A DNA stretch of 64,000 nucleotides from Trebouxia sp. TZW2008 (taxonomy: Eukaryota; Chlorophyta; Trebouxiophyceae; Trebouxiales; Trebouxiaceae): contig BDIU01000099.1 of assembly GCA_002118135.1 (NCBI GenBank), forward strand, positions 124,001-188,000, given 5' to 3'. The position numbers were made by a program, and so were the translations under genes. Below, one piece after another: positions 46,913-60,300 of the stretch. The notes under the pieces were generated by a model that saw only the letters and a program-made list of their open reading frames with translations, did no database searches and was not told where the DNA came from. Position 1 is the stretch's first letter, and each line of letters opens with the position of its first letter.

Positions 46913-47543
46913 GTCGACTTAGCTCGCAATAGTGTTTCTGGCCCAGCTTAGGTCACAGCGCTGGACAACAATGCGTTCCAAACGGTGGTCATTGCTGACG
47001 AAACAGAGCTGAACCTGCGAGCATATGCTTGCAAGGGCGGTGAGCCTGCTGATCAGTAGGCATGTTTATCAGCCGGTCGAGCCGCAGCAGTGATGCTCAG
47101 ACAAGAGCTGGCAAGGAAGCCTCATGAACCTTCAGACAAACCTAAGTATTGACAAAATCGAACAGCATGGATCACAGCATCGACCATTCTGGGACGAGCT
47201 GCGCTGCTTCATAATGGTTCCGGAGCAAGAGCCTCTAATAGTACAGAGAGAAACTTCACTTGTACAGGCAGAAATCAAATCTACTAGAGACGCTCTAGTG
47301 CGCTTTTTTGTGATCTGACACATTTAGGCTCGAAAGTCACTTGCGCATGAGGGTATCTGCGACACCATGAACACCTATGCAGACGCATATGCCGCACCAC
47401 TTCGAACATTTGCGTTGAGCATGCCCCTTGTTGGAGGACACTGGTTCAGCCTGAAGTTCTGGCAGAACTTTCATGGCCGATGCACTGTGCAAGCGACCAT
47501 GCAATGCAGCACGCAAATAAGCATCAAACAGGAGGTGTCACAT
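46913..47543. other. intergenic region ATAT1 start / EamA stop
   Basis: Promoter of ATAT1 and 3' flank of the transporter, both minus strand. Nothing further recognised. Confidence 0.4.
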
Positions 47544-50528
47544 TCATTTGCTTGACAATGCCAGGTGCTTGGGGTCAGTGATCATTTCTATGTCATGAGT
47601 ATCCGAGCCATTAACAACTCTAGGTTCTTGCCATTCACGCTCTTCAGACGTGCCATCGCCCAAGGTAATCCTGGTGTCCTCAAAATCAGCAGCTTTAGAT
47701 TCAACACTAGTCACAAATGCTGTCGTATCGTCTGGTCCTATTTCTGCTGGTTTGGCTTTTGAGGAGCTGACAGTCAGAACGCCTCCAAGTAGAAATAGGG
47801 ATCCCATGATCCCAGTCCATGTCTCATGCTCGTGCAGAAAAGAGATTCCCCATATGTGAGCCCAGAGCACCTGTATCAGACACCATGTTGGGTCTTGCAA
47901 GGCGCACACTTGAGTTGCACAGCAGCTGTTATTGCTATGGGCGTGTGTGTAGGGATTTGCAGCATGTATCGCTCAGGAACGAGCAGTCTTCTAGCGAGCA
48001 GGAAGCCTTTCTGCAAGCTGATCAGCAAGGGCAGTGATCAGAAAGAATCAAGGCTGGCACCACGTGCTACTGTCGAAACCAGCATTGGTGTCAATGCTTT
48101 CTGCATGTGCCAGGATCTGTTCTGATGACTGCTGCTAGTGTAAATTACCTGTGTGTAGTTCACAGCAGATGCTCTGACAGCAAGCTCAAGCTGAAATCCT
48201 CTGTTCAGGGCAATCTGGTTGACAAACGAGTTGCATGCAATTGCTAGCAGCAAACCCCATTCTCTGAGTGTGGGGGTAGCGAGCAGGAAGCCTTTCTGCA
48301 AGCTGATCAGCAAGGGCAGTGATCAGAAAGAATCAAGGCTGGCACCACGTGCTACTGTCGAAACCAGCATTGGTGTCAATGCTTTCTGCATGTGCCAGGA
48401 TCTGTTCTGATGACTGCTGCTAGTGTAAATTACCTGTGTGTAGTTCACAGCAGATGCTCTGACAGCAAGCTCAAGCTGAAATCCTCTGTTCAGGGCAATC
48501 TGGTTGACAAACGAGTTGCATGCAATTGCTAGCAGCAAACCCCATTCTCTGAGTGTGGGGGCAACTGCTGGGCTTGGGTACCCAAAAGAGAGGGGCAGAA
48601 TTGCAGCAACCACTGCCAGGCCGTGGAACCAAAGAGCAACTGTCAAAGATGTCTCTTTCCTGCACACATCAGCCACCTTGCTATGTACACAACCCTGAAA
48701 TGCAAACATTGCATGCTAATTGATGTCTGCTTTTGAATGACCCAGAGATGATGCACATCATGTCTGAAAGTGGAGTCAGTAGCTTCAATCAATGCAGCAG
48801 CCACAATGCGTAATGAAACGAAAAGCTGGGCTCATGCGGAGGCATTAACAGTGGGATTGACGACGGCAGGATTTGCACGGGAATCAAGGTTTCAGACGGG
48901 TGCAGAAAGTGTGTAGACTCACTTTTGGATTGATCTGACAGCCGTTAGCGCTGCTGCAGCATTGACAGCAGATCCAAAAGCAGCTGCTACCCCTGCAATG
49001 CATAGACATTTAACAAAACAGCATTTCAATATTGCCCAGAAACCCATCGAGACTTGGTCAGACTGACAGCTCAGCTTAATAATCTGCATGGACTGATTTT
49101 AAATTGCGACTGCCAAACAACTTCCACAAACACAGTGGACTACAAGCAATTGATTGCATTGGCTGAAACCCGCTACCATAGTGCTGCAGCTGCGTGCAAG
49201 CGGCAGGTCATGCAAGCAGCCAGGCTGAAGCAAAGTACCTATCCAGTGGTCAGAGTTGTGTGAGACACTGGTACCAAACAGGAAAGGAGGCCTGGCAATG
49301 AAAGCCACCCCTATCAGGCTGATGCCACAGCCAGCCACTGACATCCAGGTTGCTTTCTCGCCCAGGAACAGGTAGGCCATCACTACTGTGATGGCGGGGT
49401 ACATGAAATACAGCGTCATCTGCAAGCACAAACTAGATTTTGGACAGAAGCATTGGCAAGCAAGACATTGCTTCCATATGAACCTGGCAGGCTCACAGAC
49501 TTCCACTAGAACACAGGTGAACGGGGTGTTGCTAATGGTTGACATGCAGCACCACAAGTGTTGCTCTGGGTGATGTGCTTTTGCCTGTTGTTGTGCCAGT
49601 CAGTTAGCATGCCTGCTTTGAATCTGCAAGAGTGAAGGCAGAATTGATGCACATCATTTGGACATGCCAAACTGCAGACAGACTCAAGTCGTCAAGCAGG
49701 ACTTGAGGTTCATCCTTCCATGATGTCTGCGCTTGACACGTGCCACAGTACCAGAGGAGTTAGAACCTTCACCCTATATGGTGGTAAGGTGTCTTCACTA
49801 ACAATGCCACAGATTGCCGGGCTGTCTTGATTGCAGCAAGACAGCATGTGAGCCACATAACGCACCCCTTCACTGAGCTCAAGCCGCTCAAAGGCTTCAT
49901 AGTACAAAGTCATGGCAGCAGCCCCGGTGAATCCTCTGACTGCCAATACGGGGTAGTGCTGCTTATGTCCATATAGAGGCTCAATGCGTTTGGCTCGCGC
50001 CAGTATATCTGTGGCAGCCCAGCTGAGCATGCTTCGCACCATCTGCAGCATTCTGACATATCTGTAAGCTATGTGAGTGCTATGCACAATGTACATTGTT
50101 TAGCATATTCAAGCCATTTTGCTTAAGCCTCAAAGCTGTGTCAAAGATGCAAAACAAAGTTAAAAGTGCTTACCACAACTTCGAAGACTGGAACGCGACC
50201 ATCTAAGAGTTTGACGCACAAAGCCCCAAGACTTGAACATATGGATGCTACAGCTATGCATGCTATGCCTGACTCCCACACCAGCCTGCACCCCGCAAAA
50301 GGTGTCTATACGTGCATGAAATCGCTTCCAAGATCAGTGCAATAGACAAAACCAAACCCACAGGAAGGCCCTCTGCACTAAGCTGTCTGGAGTAGAAGCA
50401 GAGTCAACAGAGTCCTCGTCAACACTGGACCGCAGGTCCGACGGCTGGTCTATCAAAGGCTGCTGGTCGTCTGATTGCTGCAGATCCACGGGCACTCTGT
50501 GCTCTGTATCCTTATCATTGCTGCTCAT
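47544..50528 (-). CDS. EamA/DMT-family membrane transporter
   Basis: Drug/metabolite transporter superfamily (two EamA repeats, about ten membrane helices); the substrate cannot be predicted. The acidic hydrophilic N-terminus (MSSNDKDTEHRVPVDLQQSD) precedes helix 1 (SGIACIAVASICSSLGALCV). Then come VLAVRGFTGAAAMTLYYEAF, LYFMYPAITVVMAYLFLGEK and VAGCGISLIGVAFIARPP. The second repeat is carried by exon 48434..48694 (LTVALWFHGLAVVAAILPLS, REWGLLLAIACNSFVNQIAL) and the last exon (VLWAHIWGISFLHEHETW, GIMGSLFLLGGVLTVSSS), followed by an acidic C-terminal tail. The end of exon 48434..48694 is duplicated downstream with intron sequence. Skipping the duplicate joins NYTQ to VLWAHIWG in phase, the expected family sequence. 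Confidence 0.87.
47992..48561 (-). repeat. 285-bp tandem duplication spanning an EamA exon end and donor
   Basis: Copy A is 47992..48276 and copy B 48277..48561. I compared them base by base along the printed lines and saw no difference. The unit holds the 3' half of a coding exon (TLREWGLLLAIACNSFVNQI to SAVNYTQ), its GTAATT donor and about 150 bp of intron. The upstream half of the exon is present only next to copy B. Confidence 0.93.
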
Positions 50529-51316
50529 GCACGGTCAATATGCTGCACAAAGCAGGCGCTTCTCCTTGGTAAGGTTCCCGTAACTGATCACGGTTGACCT
50601 GAACGTCTTGGGTACGACCCTGCACAAGCCTTCAACTCAACACGTCAAGCTGCCCAGCTGCTTTTGCAATGACTATGATTGCGTCTTTGCGTCGGTGTGC
50701 CGTGGCTGGAAGCTGTATGTCAGGCCTTCAAGCTCTATCTGCACGTGTGAACATGTGCAAAAAGTTTGTCATCGCTGTTGCAGTGCATGAACAACAGGTA
50801 TTTCAGCATGTGCACGTAGAAGTGAGCATTAGCAACAAGACTGGTCACCTTCATACTATCATGCACATAGTACAGAAGGAGATCAATGTTATGCATACGT
50901 GTGATGCTTGAATGCTTGCAATTGCTACAGATAATTTTCGGTTCTCTCAAAGCGTAACAATGCATGCTGCTGCATGCAATTTCTCAGCATCAATACATGG
51001 CCACAGGGCAACGAAGCAGCTCACACACTGTCAATAGGAGCTTGCGCAGCAGTACACATACCCTCAGCTCTGTCGATGTTTGTAAGCTTGAGCCAAACAC
51101 ATGAAACAATTCCTAGCACAGCATGACGAACTGCAGCACCCTAACCCACACTTCAAAGCTTGACCCACACTTCAAAGCTGAAGACAGACCAACAGAAGCA
51201 CACTCTATGAGCCAAACACAATGCAATGCTACACTCCAAAAAACTAGCTCACAAGCCCTGTGCTTACTCTAAGCCTAATCAGAGCAGTCACAGACAGCTG
51301 CAAAAGCTGACAAAAC
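50529..51316. other. intergenic region EamA start / myosin stop
   Basis: Promoter of the transporter and 3' flank of the myosin gene. No gene or strong repeat, apart from a doubled CACTTCAAAGCTTGACCCA-like phrase near 51150. Confidence 0.4.
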
Positions 51317-54300
51317 TCAAGCCCTACGCTGCAAGAAAGCAAATTGCTCCCAGTCCCTGAGTTGGCGTGGCAACTGCACGTTGCGTCTGCAGTTGGCTTC
51401 AATCTTGTCAAGCAGACTGACACCAGGTGCTGCACTCTGGTGACCACGTGGCGCTTGCACAAAGTATCGTGCTGCTTCTGTGAGCAGCTTACGGGGAAGG
51501 ACAAAAGCGGCCTGCACATGACAAGCACTTTGCAGGAGAGATGCCCATTCTGCTTGCAATGCTTGCAAATGGCAAGGGTGCAAATGGCAAGCACCAAGTG
51601 CACAGTATGAACGTTTGCATTGCAGATAGCATCACTGACAGTCAAGCATGGCACCATACGCATTGATCAGTATGCAGACAGGTTGGACACATGTCTGCCA
51701 GCATCTGGGTAGTCAAGTGCAGCTGTGATTGCATTAGCACAGAAGTAATGCGCATAGGATCAGCACAACTTGCTCAGGCAGCAACAGCTGCACCAGACTG
51801 AACCATATCCTGGCGAGTGTGCCCAGCCTTCCCTCTGCAACAGTGATTGCTCTTACGTCTCATGCCTGCATGCAGTGTTTGTGAGAATGACCCACCTGAG
51901 AGTCAAGCAACAGGTTGTCCTCATCCTCAAAGCCTGACTGCCTGGAGGAAATGCTGCCAGGGCTGGGGTAGGGGTTGGGGGCACCCCCAGGGGTAAAGGG
52001 ATTGCCTGCAAGGCACACAGTCTCAATTTTCTTTGACTGCGTGTGCTTCACGTGAAAAGTTGACCACACTGGAATACAGCATGGTTGGTGTCAGCAGAAG
52101 AGGCTGACGCCAATAGCATGCGAGATGTGTAGCACCCCAATCCGCCATGAGGTGTATACAAGTGCAAGGCAGCAGGGTATCAGCAACTATGCTAGACTGA
52201 TGATGGGTGGATTGCATGAGCACTCATGGGTGAGCAATGATTGCTGCGCTCAACAACAACCCAAGGACAAAAGAATGCTGACTCAAGGACAAACAATCAC
52301 CTGGCGCATCAGAAGGGCTTCTTCTCATAGGGGAGGCGGGAGCCCCATTGGGCGCCCCCCCAGAGGAGTCTACAGCACGCTTCAGGGTCTCCAGCAGCAC
52401 AATGGTCTTGGTGCCTTGGTTGTCACCAACAGCTGTGATCCAGTCATCGTGGTGGTGCTCGCTCAGCTTGTAGATCTGTTGCAAGGTGAGGGAGGGGCAC
52501 ATGCGCCTCAGGTCTGGTGTGATGTCAAAGCCCTGTCAAGAATCAAGCCTTGGTTATTGCCTTGAGGCAAGATGTCATGCACATTTGTCGCCGCATGGTG
52601 GTGCTTGCTCAGCTGGTAGATTTTCTGCAAGATGAGGGCGGGGCGCATGCGCCTCAGGTCTGGCGGGATGTTAAAAACTCTGTCAGGAATCAAGCTGTTG
52701 TCTGTGCCTTGAGGCAAAATGTCAGATCTGGTTGTGCTTTTTTGCTGCATGGTGGTGCTCACTCAACTCGTAGATCTGCTGCAAGGTGAGGGAGGGGCAC
52801 ATGTGCCTCAGGTCTGGCGTGATGTCAAAGCCCTGCGACAACTCATACCCATGTTAGCGCCTGAGAGCAAGATGTCAGGATATCGTATAGACTTGCTGCT
52901 GCATTGTGGTGCTTGCTCAGTTTGTAGATCTGCTGCAGCATGAGGGAGGGGAGCACGTTTGCCTCAGGTTTTGCCTGATGTCAAAGCCCTGCCAGGATGA
53001 AGGTCACTGTTAGTGCCTTGCAGTTGCTTGTAGATTGTGACCTTTGCCAAGCAGACCTGCTGCTGCAGACTGAGAGAGGGACAAATTTGAGGGGCATGAT
53101 GTTTCAGCTTTGAGCATCTGATTTTCCACATGTGTCAGGTCTGCTGTGTCTCTGCCATATGCCAAATGTCGTGCAGATTGGCTGCTTATTGGCCATGGGC
53201 TCATAGGCACGAGCGTTGAGCAGAGCCATCTCTGCTGCAAGCGATCTGTTGTAAGGCAGTGAACAGTAATCAGAGGTTCAATGGCAAAGGGGCTGAGTAA
53301 TAGGTAGTAATAGGAGGCAGGCTACCTTGCAGGCTTTGCGTACACAGTCATCTTTGCCAGAAATGAGGTAGCGGGCAGCTTGGTTGCTGTGCTCCAAGGC
53401 TCGCTCAATGTCAGTACCCTCCCCACACCATTGGGCTCCCATGTACTGACCCCACCCCTTGATGTCTGCCAGCCCAGCCTGTCACATCACACATGCTTGT
53501 TGGACTTTCATCAGCATGAGCAAACTGAAGCAAAAGCTGACTACATGTGGGAAAGACAGTACTTGATTGCATGATCGATGCATTTCTGTGCTGGTGCAGA
53601 TGCAAGGTAGGCCTCAACCGGTTGCCAAGGCCGTGCAGCAGGCTGGCTTCAGCAGCTAAAGATTGACTGACATGCTAATTCACACCGCTGCAATGCAGCG
53701 TGCTGACAAAATATGGACTCTGCAGTGACAAGGAGGACAATTGGGATCTCAGGATGCATATGTTCTGACAACCAGCAATGCTTGACATGCAGCACGTGCG
53801 ATATCTGCCTTGGTTGCTGTGACAAACTCCATCTCTTGCATGCTCCATGTGACTGCTGGTGTTCTGTGCTCCCTGTAATATGATAACTCACTGGGACTTG
53901 AAAGGCATGCCACTGAATGAGATCCTAGGCCCTTTGACTAAATGGATATGAGTATAGGAAGGAGTTTGTAGGAATGGCTTGCCTGCAGTGCCTTGATGGC
54001 TGAGATGGAACAGCAGTCGCGCCGCAGCACCAGGGCATTCAGCAGCTCTGCGTCCACATAGTGTAGGGCTGCGTGCACCACAGCCCTGACGGCCGGGGGT
54101 GGCGCCCCCTCTCCCCTCAAAGACTCCACCACATTGGACAAACCCCCAAGCAAGCCCTGTCAACAGACAACAACTTCGCCCCATGCGCAGAACATGATAC
54201 ATCATGAACCATTGGATGCAGCGATGCACTGATGGCCTGTGCCATCTACCCTGTTGGCCGACAGCACAGGCAACTTGGTTAACTGCTCACTCTGCTGATG

Positions 54301-57300
54301 CAGGCAAATACATGTTATGCAATGCACAGTGGCTGAATGAGCAGTAAAGACTGACTGGCTGAAGATCTGACTTAACTGCCTCCATGTCATCTGGACCCAT
54401 GAGCACACTTTCTGCAATGCACAGTGACTGAATAGACGGCAATTATTGTTTAGTTGACAAATTTAACTGAACTGCATCACAGTAAGCTGAATATCACCTT
54501 CCAGGGAGAGCTCATCAACCCCTCAAAGGTTTTGCTGCCCGGTTGACTTTCCTCCATGGATCTCCTGCTGTGCAAGGGTGACCCCTCAGCACCCCCAGAC
54601 ACCCTGGGGTTCCCCTGCCTGGCTAACCTCTTGGCCTCATCACACAGCAGGACAGACACGTTAACTGGCAGCATGTCGGCCACGCTGTTGGATAGCAGCT
54701 GATGCAGGGCTGTGAAGGCTATCATGTCATCTCCAAGCTTGAACAGGCTGCTGCAGTCACGCTTGCCTATGCTGCGCACCTGCATGGTACCACACAGCAG
54801 ACCTCAGAAGATCAGAATGCAATAAATTACAGGACAACACAATACTGCAAAGTTTAAATCAGCACAGCGCATCACAAGACAGCACAGTGCAGCACGGTAT
54901 TGCATTTTGCGACACAGCAAGCTTTTCCTAGCACATCAGAGAGCAGCATAGGTTGCCTTACAGTGCACGTGGTCCGACATGCTACCAACATAAGCTTGAG
55001 CAGCAAACGAGGCATGAAGAAAAAGCTGTGCAGAAGACGTGCAGAAGTGCTACAATAACAGCAAGCGTGTACGGTAGACCAATGCAGAGCTCTCAGGTCA
55101 GGCCTGCACTTTTTGCATGCTGAGCAATACTCATGCTTTGTGACAAAAGTGTGACAGCCAGACACAACAGGGTTTGACTCATTTGTCTAGACAGGCAGCG
55201 TCATACCTTCAGGAATGCGCCAAGAGCTAGTGTGGCTGACAGCCAATAGGCCTGAGACGTCAGGTCTGACTCTGCTGTGCTCACCACACTGTCTCGTAGC
55301 CTGGTGGCTGCAACGTCAACCTGCACAAATGTACAGCAAGCAGTGAAGACCATGAGTGGGTTCACTTGTCAAGCAGCAAGACACAATGTCAGCTTTTGAA
55401 TGCATGCGCCCAACAGGTTCCATTGCAGGCAATATGCCTCGTTCAGCAGTCTTTATCCAACCGATGGAGCCATTGTCAGCAGCCGACAAAATCCAAACCC
55501 AAAAGCCTTACCTCAGCAGGTCTCCATCGCAATGCCCAGTGTAGCAAGCACTCTCCTAGCACCCAGGCAGCAACTGGCATGCCAACACTGTCAGCAGGCG
55601 TAGGCCCATGCTGAATGTTGATGATGGACATGCGGCGGTCCACGACACCAGCCAGCAGCAGCGTAAGGGTGGCCTCGTGGTCCCGTTCTAGAACAGGCTC
55701 CTGTGAGGGGGTCAGGGCGGGGTCCAGCTCGGGGGTGCGGTTGGGGTAGGAGGCATTTGTCAGCTGGCTGGGGCTGCGCATGGGTGGGGTATGCCCGCCT
55801 GCACATCAGGTCTAGTCTCAGCAGCAATGAATGGCATGTCTACAGTTGTCAATTTCAGGGGGTTGAGGGCGAGGTTCAGGTCAGGGGTGCAGTTGGGGTC
55901 GGAGGCATTAGCCAGCTGGCTGCGCATGGGTGAGGTACGCCCACCTGCGGTCTCCAAACATGGCATAAGCAATCTGTTTTGTGTTTTGAATTCATGGCCA
56001 GCCTTGAGCGTTTAGGTACGCAGTCGAAGTGTTTCAGGCTCTGGGGTCCAGTGCCAGGCTGCTTCTGCTCACAACAGCTCCCACAATAGCCCAAACGCAT
56101 AGAGTTCTCTTCTGCTTTTTCTTTCCTGTTTTCTGGGAACTGCATCTGGGACATGTGATGGTGAGCAGATGAAGACGATGATCACGCAGCCCTGTCTACA
56201 GCCTCATGGGAAGCAAGCTCTCCATGGAGCAGTAGGAAGGGCTGCATGATCAACAAGCCCATCAGCCTGATCACGCGTCTCAACAAGCAGGGCTTGCATC
56301 AGCAATACAGAGTACTGTGTAGATGAGGGTGCTTACCATTCTTCATTGATCAATGGGAGTGGCATGCTTTAGCAAACCCACTAATCTGACATTGCCAGTG
56401 AACAACCACCTAGCACCTATGCTATGACATGTATACTCTGAACTCGTACTAACTACATTAGCGCCACATGATGGTCTGCAGATGAGAATGCTGTCCATGC
56501 AGCATGATGTACCGCTCAATGGAAATCAAAGTTTTCATGGAGCTGTAGGAAGGGCTGCATGTCTTAGCACTCCCATAAACCTGATCACCCATAACAAGAA
56601 GCAGAGCTTGCATCAGCAACACAGGAGCTGAGCAGACAAAGATGCTGAGTGCTCCCATGCTTTGTCACGAGAGGCTGGGTTTGGCAGGAAAAGTGCAGCG
56701 CTGCATGCTGCAGCACGTCCATCAGTCTGAAAGCGCATGCCAACAGGGAGGGCTTGCATCAGCAACATAGGTGTGCAGCTGAGTGTCAACCAGTTTCTTT
56801 GCATGTTTAGGAGGGGCTTGGTTTGGTAGCAAAAGAGAGGGGCTGCATGCTTTTGCAAGTGATGACACGCAGCATTCAGACAGACCTGCGTCAGCAGCAT
56901 AGGGTAGTATGCAAACCAGGGTGTTGGCCGCTCTACATGGAGCAGCAGGAGAGGGAGACAACGACCGAGAAGGTCTGCACACTTTACCCCACAACTGCCG
57001 TTCAGACAGATCTGCGTCAGCCAATCAGGATGACCTGCTGGCAGGGGCGCTCACCGTTCTCCATGGAGCGGTAGGAGGGTGAGGGTGTGGCAGGGGGGGC
57101 GTCTCGGGCGGCCTGCAGCTGAGCCTGAGCCTGCTGCAGCTGCATCTGCGCCTCCTGTTGCCCCTTCTTGGCTGCCTCCAAATCAACCGACAGCGCTTGC
57201 TCTCGCTGCTGTGACTCCTTGAGCTGCATCACCATCACACAAGTTCAACCACCTTTAGTGATGCAGGACAAGATGCTTCTAGACTACAGCTGCTGCTGGG

Positions 57301-60300
57301 ATTACTTCAGCTGCACCGCCATGATCACACGGGCTCGTTCATATACAAATTACAGAAAGACGATAACGGCAGCAGCTGCTTCTGCGCCTTCTTGGCGGCC
57401 TCTAAGTCAGCAGACGGCGCTTTCTCACGCTGCTGAGACTTCTTCAACTGCATCACCATCACACAGGCTTGGTCACATGCAACTACAGAAACCTAGACTG
57501 ACAAAGACAGACAAACAGGGTCTGTGCCGCTAGGAGTTGTAAAGGCAAGCACTGTGTGCATCTGCGCCTCCGCTGCCCCGTCTTGGCGGCCTCTAAGTCA
57601 GCAGACGGCGCTTTCTCACGCTGCTGAGACTCCTTCAACTGCATCACCATCACACAGGCTTGGTCACATGCAACTACAGAAACCTAGACTGACAAAGACT
57701 GACAAACAGGGTCTGTGCCGTTAGGAGTTGTGAAGGCAAGCACTGTGTGCATCTGCGCCTCCTGCTGCTCCTTCTTGGCAGCCTCCAAGTCAGCAGACAG
57801 CGCTTGCTATTGCTGGTGAGCCCCCTTCAACTGCATTGCCAACACATGGGCTTTGTCATAGACAAGGCCGTGCTAGTCTCATTTGCACTATCAGGTGCTA
57901 AGTTTAGAGTTTCTGAGTGCAGTCCGACACACACTGCATGACGCTGCTGCTGAGACTTTTGCACCTACACCATCATCACACAGGCTCAGTGAAAATACAA
58001 GTTCAGTCAAGTCAATACAACTTCAATACAGACTGTAAGGCGCCAAGCTGCAACTTCTGTGCAGTTCAGGACGCAGATACACTTGATCAGCTTCTCACTT
58101 TCATGCTAAGAATGCACAGTTTGAGCAGTACTGACCTGTTTGGTGAGCTGAGCAACCCTGGAGTTGAGAGCGACCACTCTGGCGCTGAAGTGCATATTCC
58201 TCTCCCTAGCCTCCCTCAAACTCTCAGCCTGGGCCTTGTTCTCTGCCAGTGCATCCTCCAGCCGCTGCTGCATCTCTTGCTGGACTGATGCTACTGTGCC
58301 CTGAAACGCGGCACATGTGTTCACATGGTGCATATGTGATGCACGTGTGTTTCGGCGTGAACATTGCATCTCGTGCTGGATAGACCTACGGTGGCTTGCA
58401 TATATAGCACTCGTGCTCATGCGGTGCATGCATGAGACAGTGTGAGTGGTGTAGCGCCAGAGCATCCTCCGGCTGCTGCTGCATCTCTTGCTGGACAGAC
58501 GGTACAGTGCCCTGTATGCACATGTGTCAATGTAGTGCATGAGCAGTGCCTGTATCAATGATGCATATTGTCCTGGTCAGACTAAAAGTTGCAGATGTAT
58601 TCATCTGGTCTACATGGTCGTGGTCACAGCTTATGCTGGAGCGTCCTGCGGCCACTGCTGCAACTCTTGCTTGATAGATGCTACTGTGCCTTGCACATGC
58701 AGCACATGTGATCATATGGTGCATGTGTTTGGTGCATGTGTCTGGCTGTGTGGTTATGACGTTGCCAAAGCTTCCTGCAGCTGCTGCTGCTTATCTTGCT
58801 GAACAAAAGCTACTGCATACACATGCAATATGGGGAGGCACCCATGCTGTACACATGTATGGCTGTACGCATGATGTTCCCTGCACGCACAGGACTTGCT
58901 GCCATGCGTGTGCAGTGCATACCATGCCCAAAGCCATACACATGCACTGCCTGAGTGCATCTCCTTGTACGTGTATTGCATGGCGATTAGGCGTTGACAG
59001 CTGCATGCTGAGGCATTCTGTGTCTATCTTCATCTGCAATATGCAGCATGATGCTCTGATGAGAGCACAAAGACATGAGCACTGCTCTGTGCTGATTTCA
59101 GACTCTCATGTGTCATGGTTTGGTCACGCATGGTTCCCTTCTGAGTGTGCGCATCAATTTCATGCAGAAGAGGGGCAGCAGGCATTTGCAGGCAGGCTAG
59201 ATTTCTGGGCAACAATAGCGGAACCCACCCCACAAGAGCAGACAGACCCATTCTTGTTTGTGCAAAGATGATTTGCCAAAACAGCAGGATTTGGACCCCG
59301 CTGTAGGAAACAGCATGGCAGGAGTTGTTGGGGGACAGGAACCAACCTCCATGTCGCTGCGCAGCTTATCAATCTTCTCCTGATGCTGCACTCTCTGTTT
59401 CTCTGCGTCAGCTGTCAGCATGGCAATGGTGGACTCCTTCTGAGCAAACTCTGCATGATACTCCTCTGCAGCCACGCGGACCTGTACCAGTACAATATTG
59501 CTATCAATGTGGACCATGAGAGTGAAATTCAAGTTAGTCTGATGCATGTCACAACTCAGCACAGGTGCCAGGCAAGCACCCCGCAAGAACTGCTTTGCCA
59601 AAATGAATCATGTCCATGGTCATGCAGTGTCCACATCTGCATGATCGTGATGTGACATTTTGAGCATCTGAAATTGATACACGCCCCGTGAGCCAGAAAA
59701 CGCTGACAAAATGCAAATGACTCTCAACAAGCAGGTGGAAAGAACAAAGGCAGTCAATTTTACCTGGTCCCAGAGCTTGGTGTTGTCAGCATCTTTGACC
59801 TCAGCTGCAGCAACCATCTCCTCGATGTCAGTGCCCTGACTCCTTAGCTGTTGCTGAGCCTCACGCACCTGCAAGCAAAAGACCTTTGTTACTGTGCTCC
59901 AAGGCAGGAAGGCACAGTTGTGTGTCCAATGAGGCGTTGCTGCAATCCTAATTATGGGCATAAGTATAGGCATGCTGCCCATTGCTTTGCTGACGAAGGA
60001 ATTGCAATCAGCTCAAGGTGCTGATCATTCTGTCATGCCTGGCTTGCCTGTTCTCTCGCTTTCCTGACCTGTTGTGCACATGCGATGGGTGATCCTCTCA
60101 AGGAATCAGTATCTAGGAACAGTACAGCTTGCTTGCCTGTGCCGTAAGGTCCTTGCCATGCTGTTCACAGCCATTTTTTGCCTCACGCATAACTTGTACT
60201 CTACGCCCATTCTCATGTGGTGACACAGAAAGGCTCAATCTTGCTCAAAGCGACAAAGCGCTTCAACTGATAACAGCTGTAAGAGATTCTTGCACTCTGT

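Noticed and set aside
53010..53250. Frame resembling AEMALLNARAYEPMANKQP as an additional myosin tail exon
   Set aside because: Exon 53326..53478 joins in phase directly to 52532 and gives the expected tail sequence; this segment does not fit any position, though it could be a minor alternative exon.
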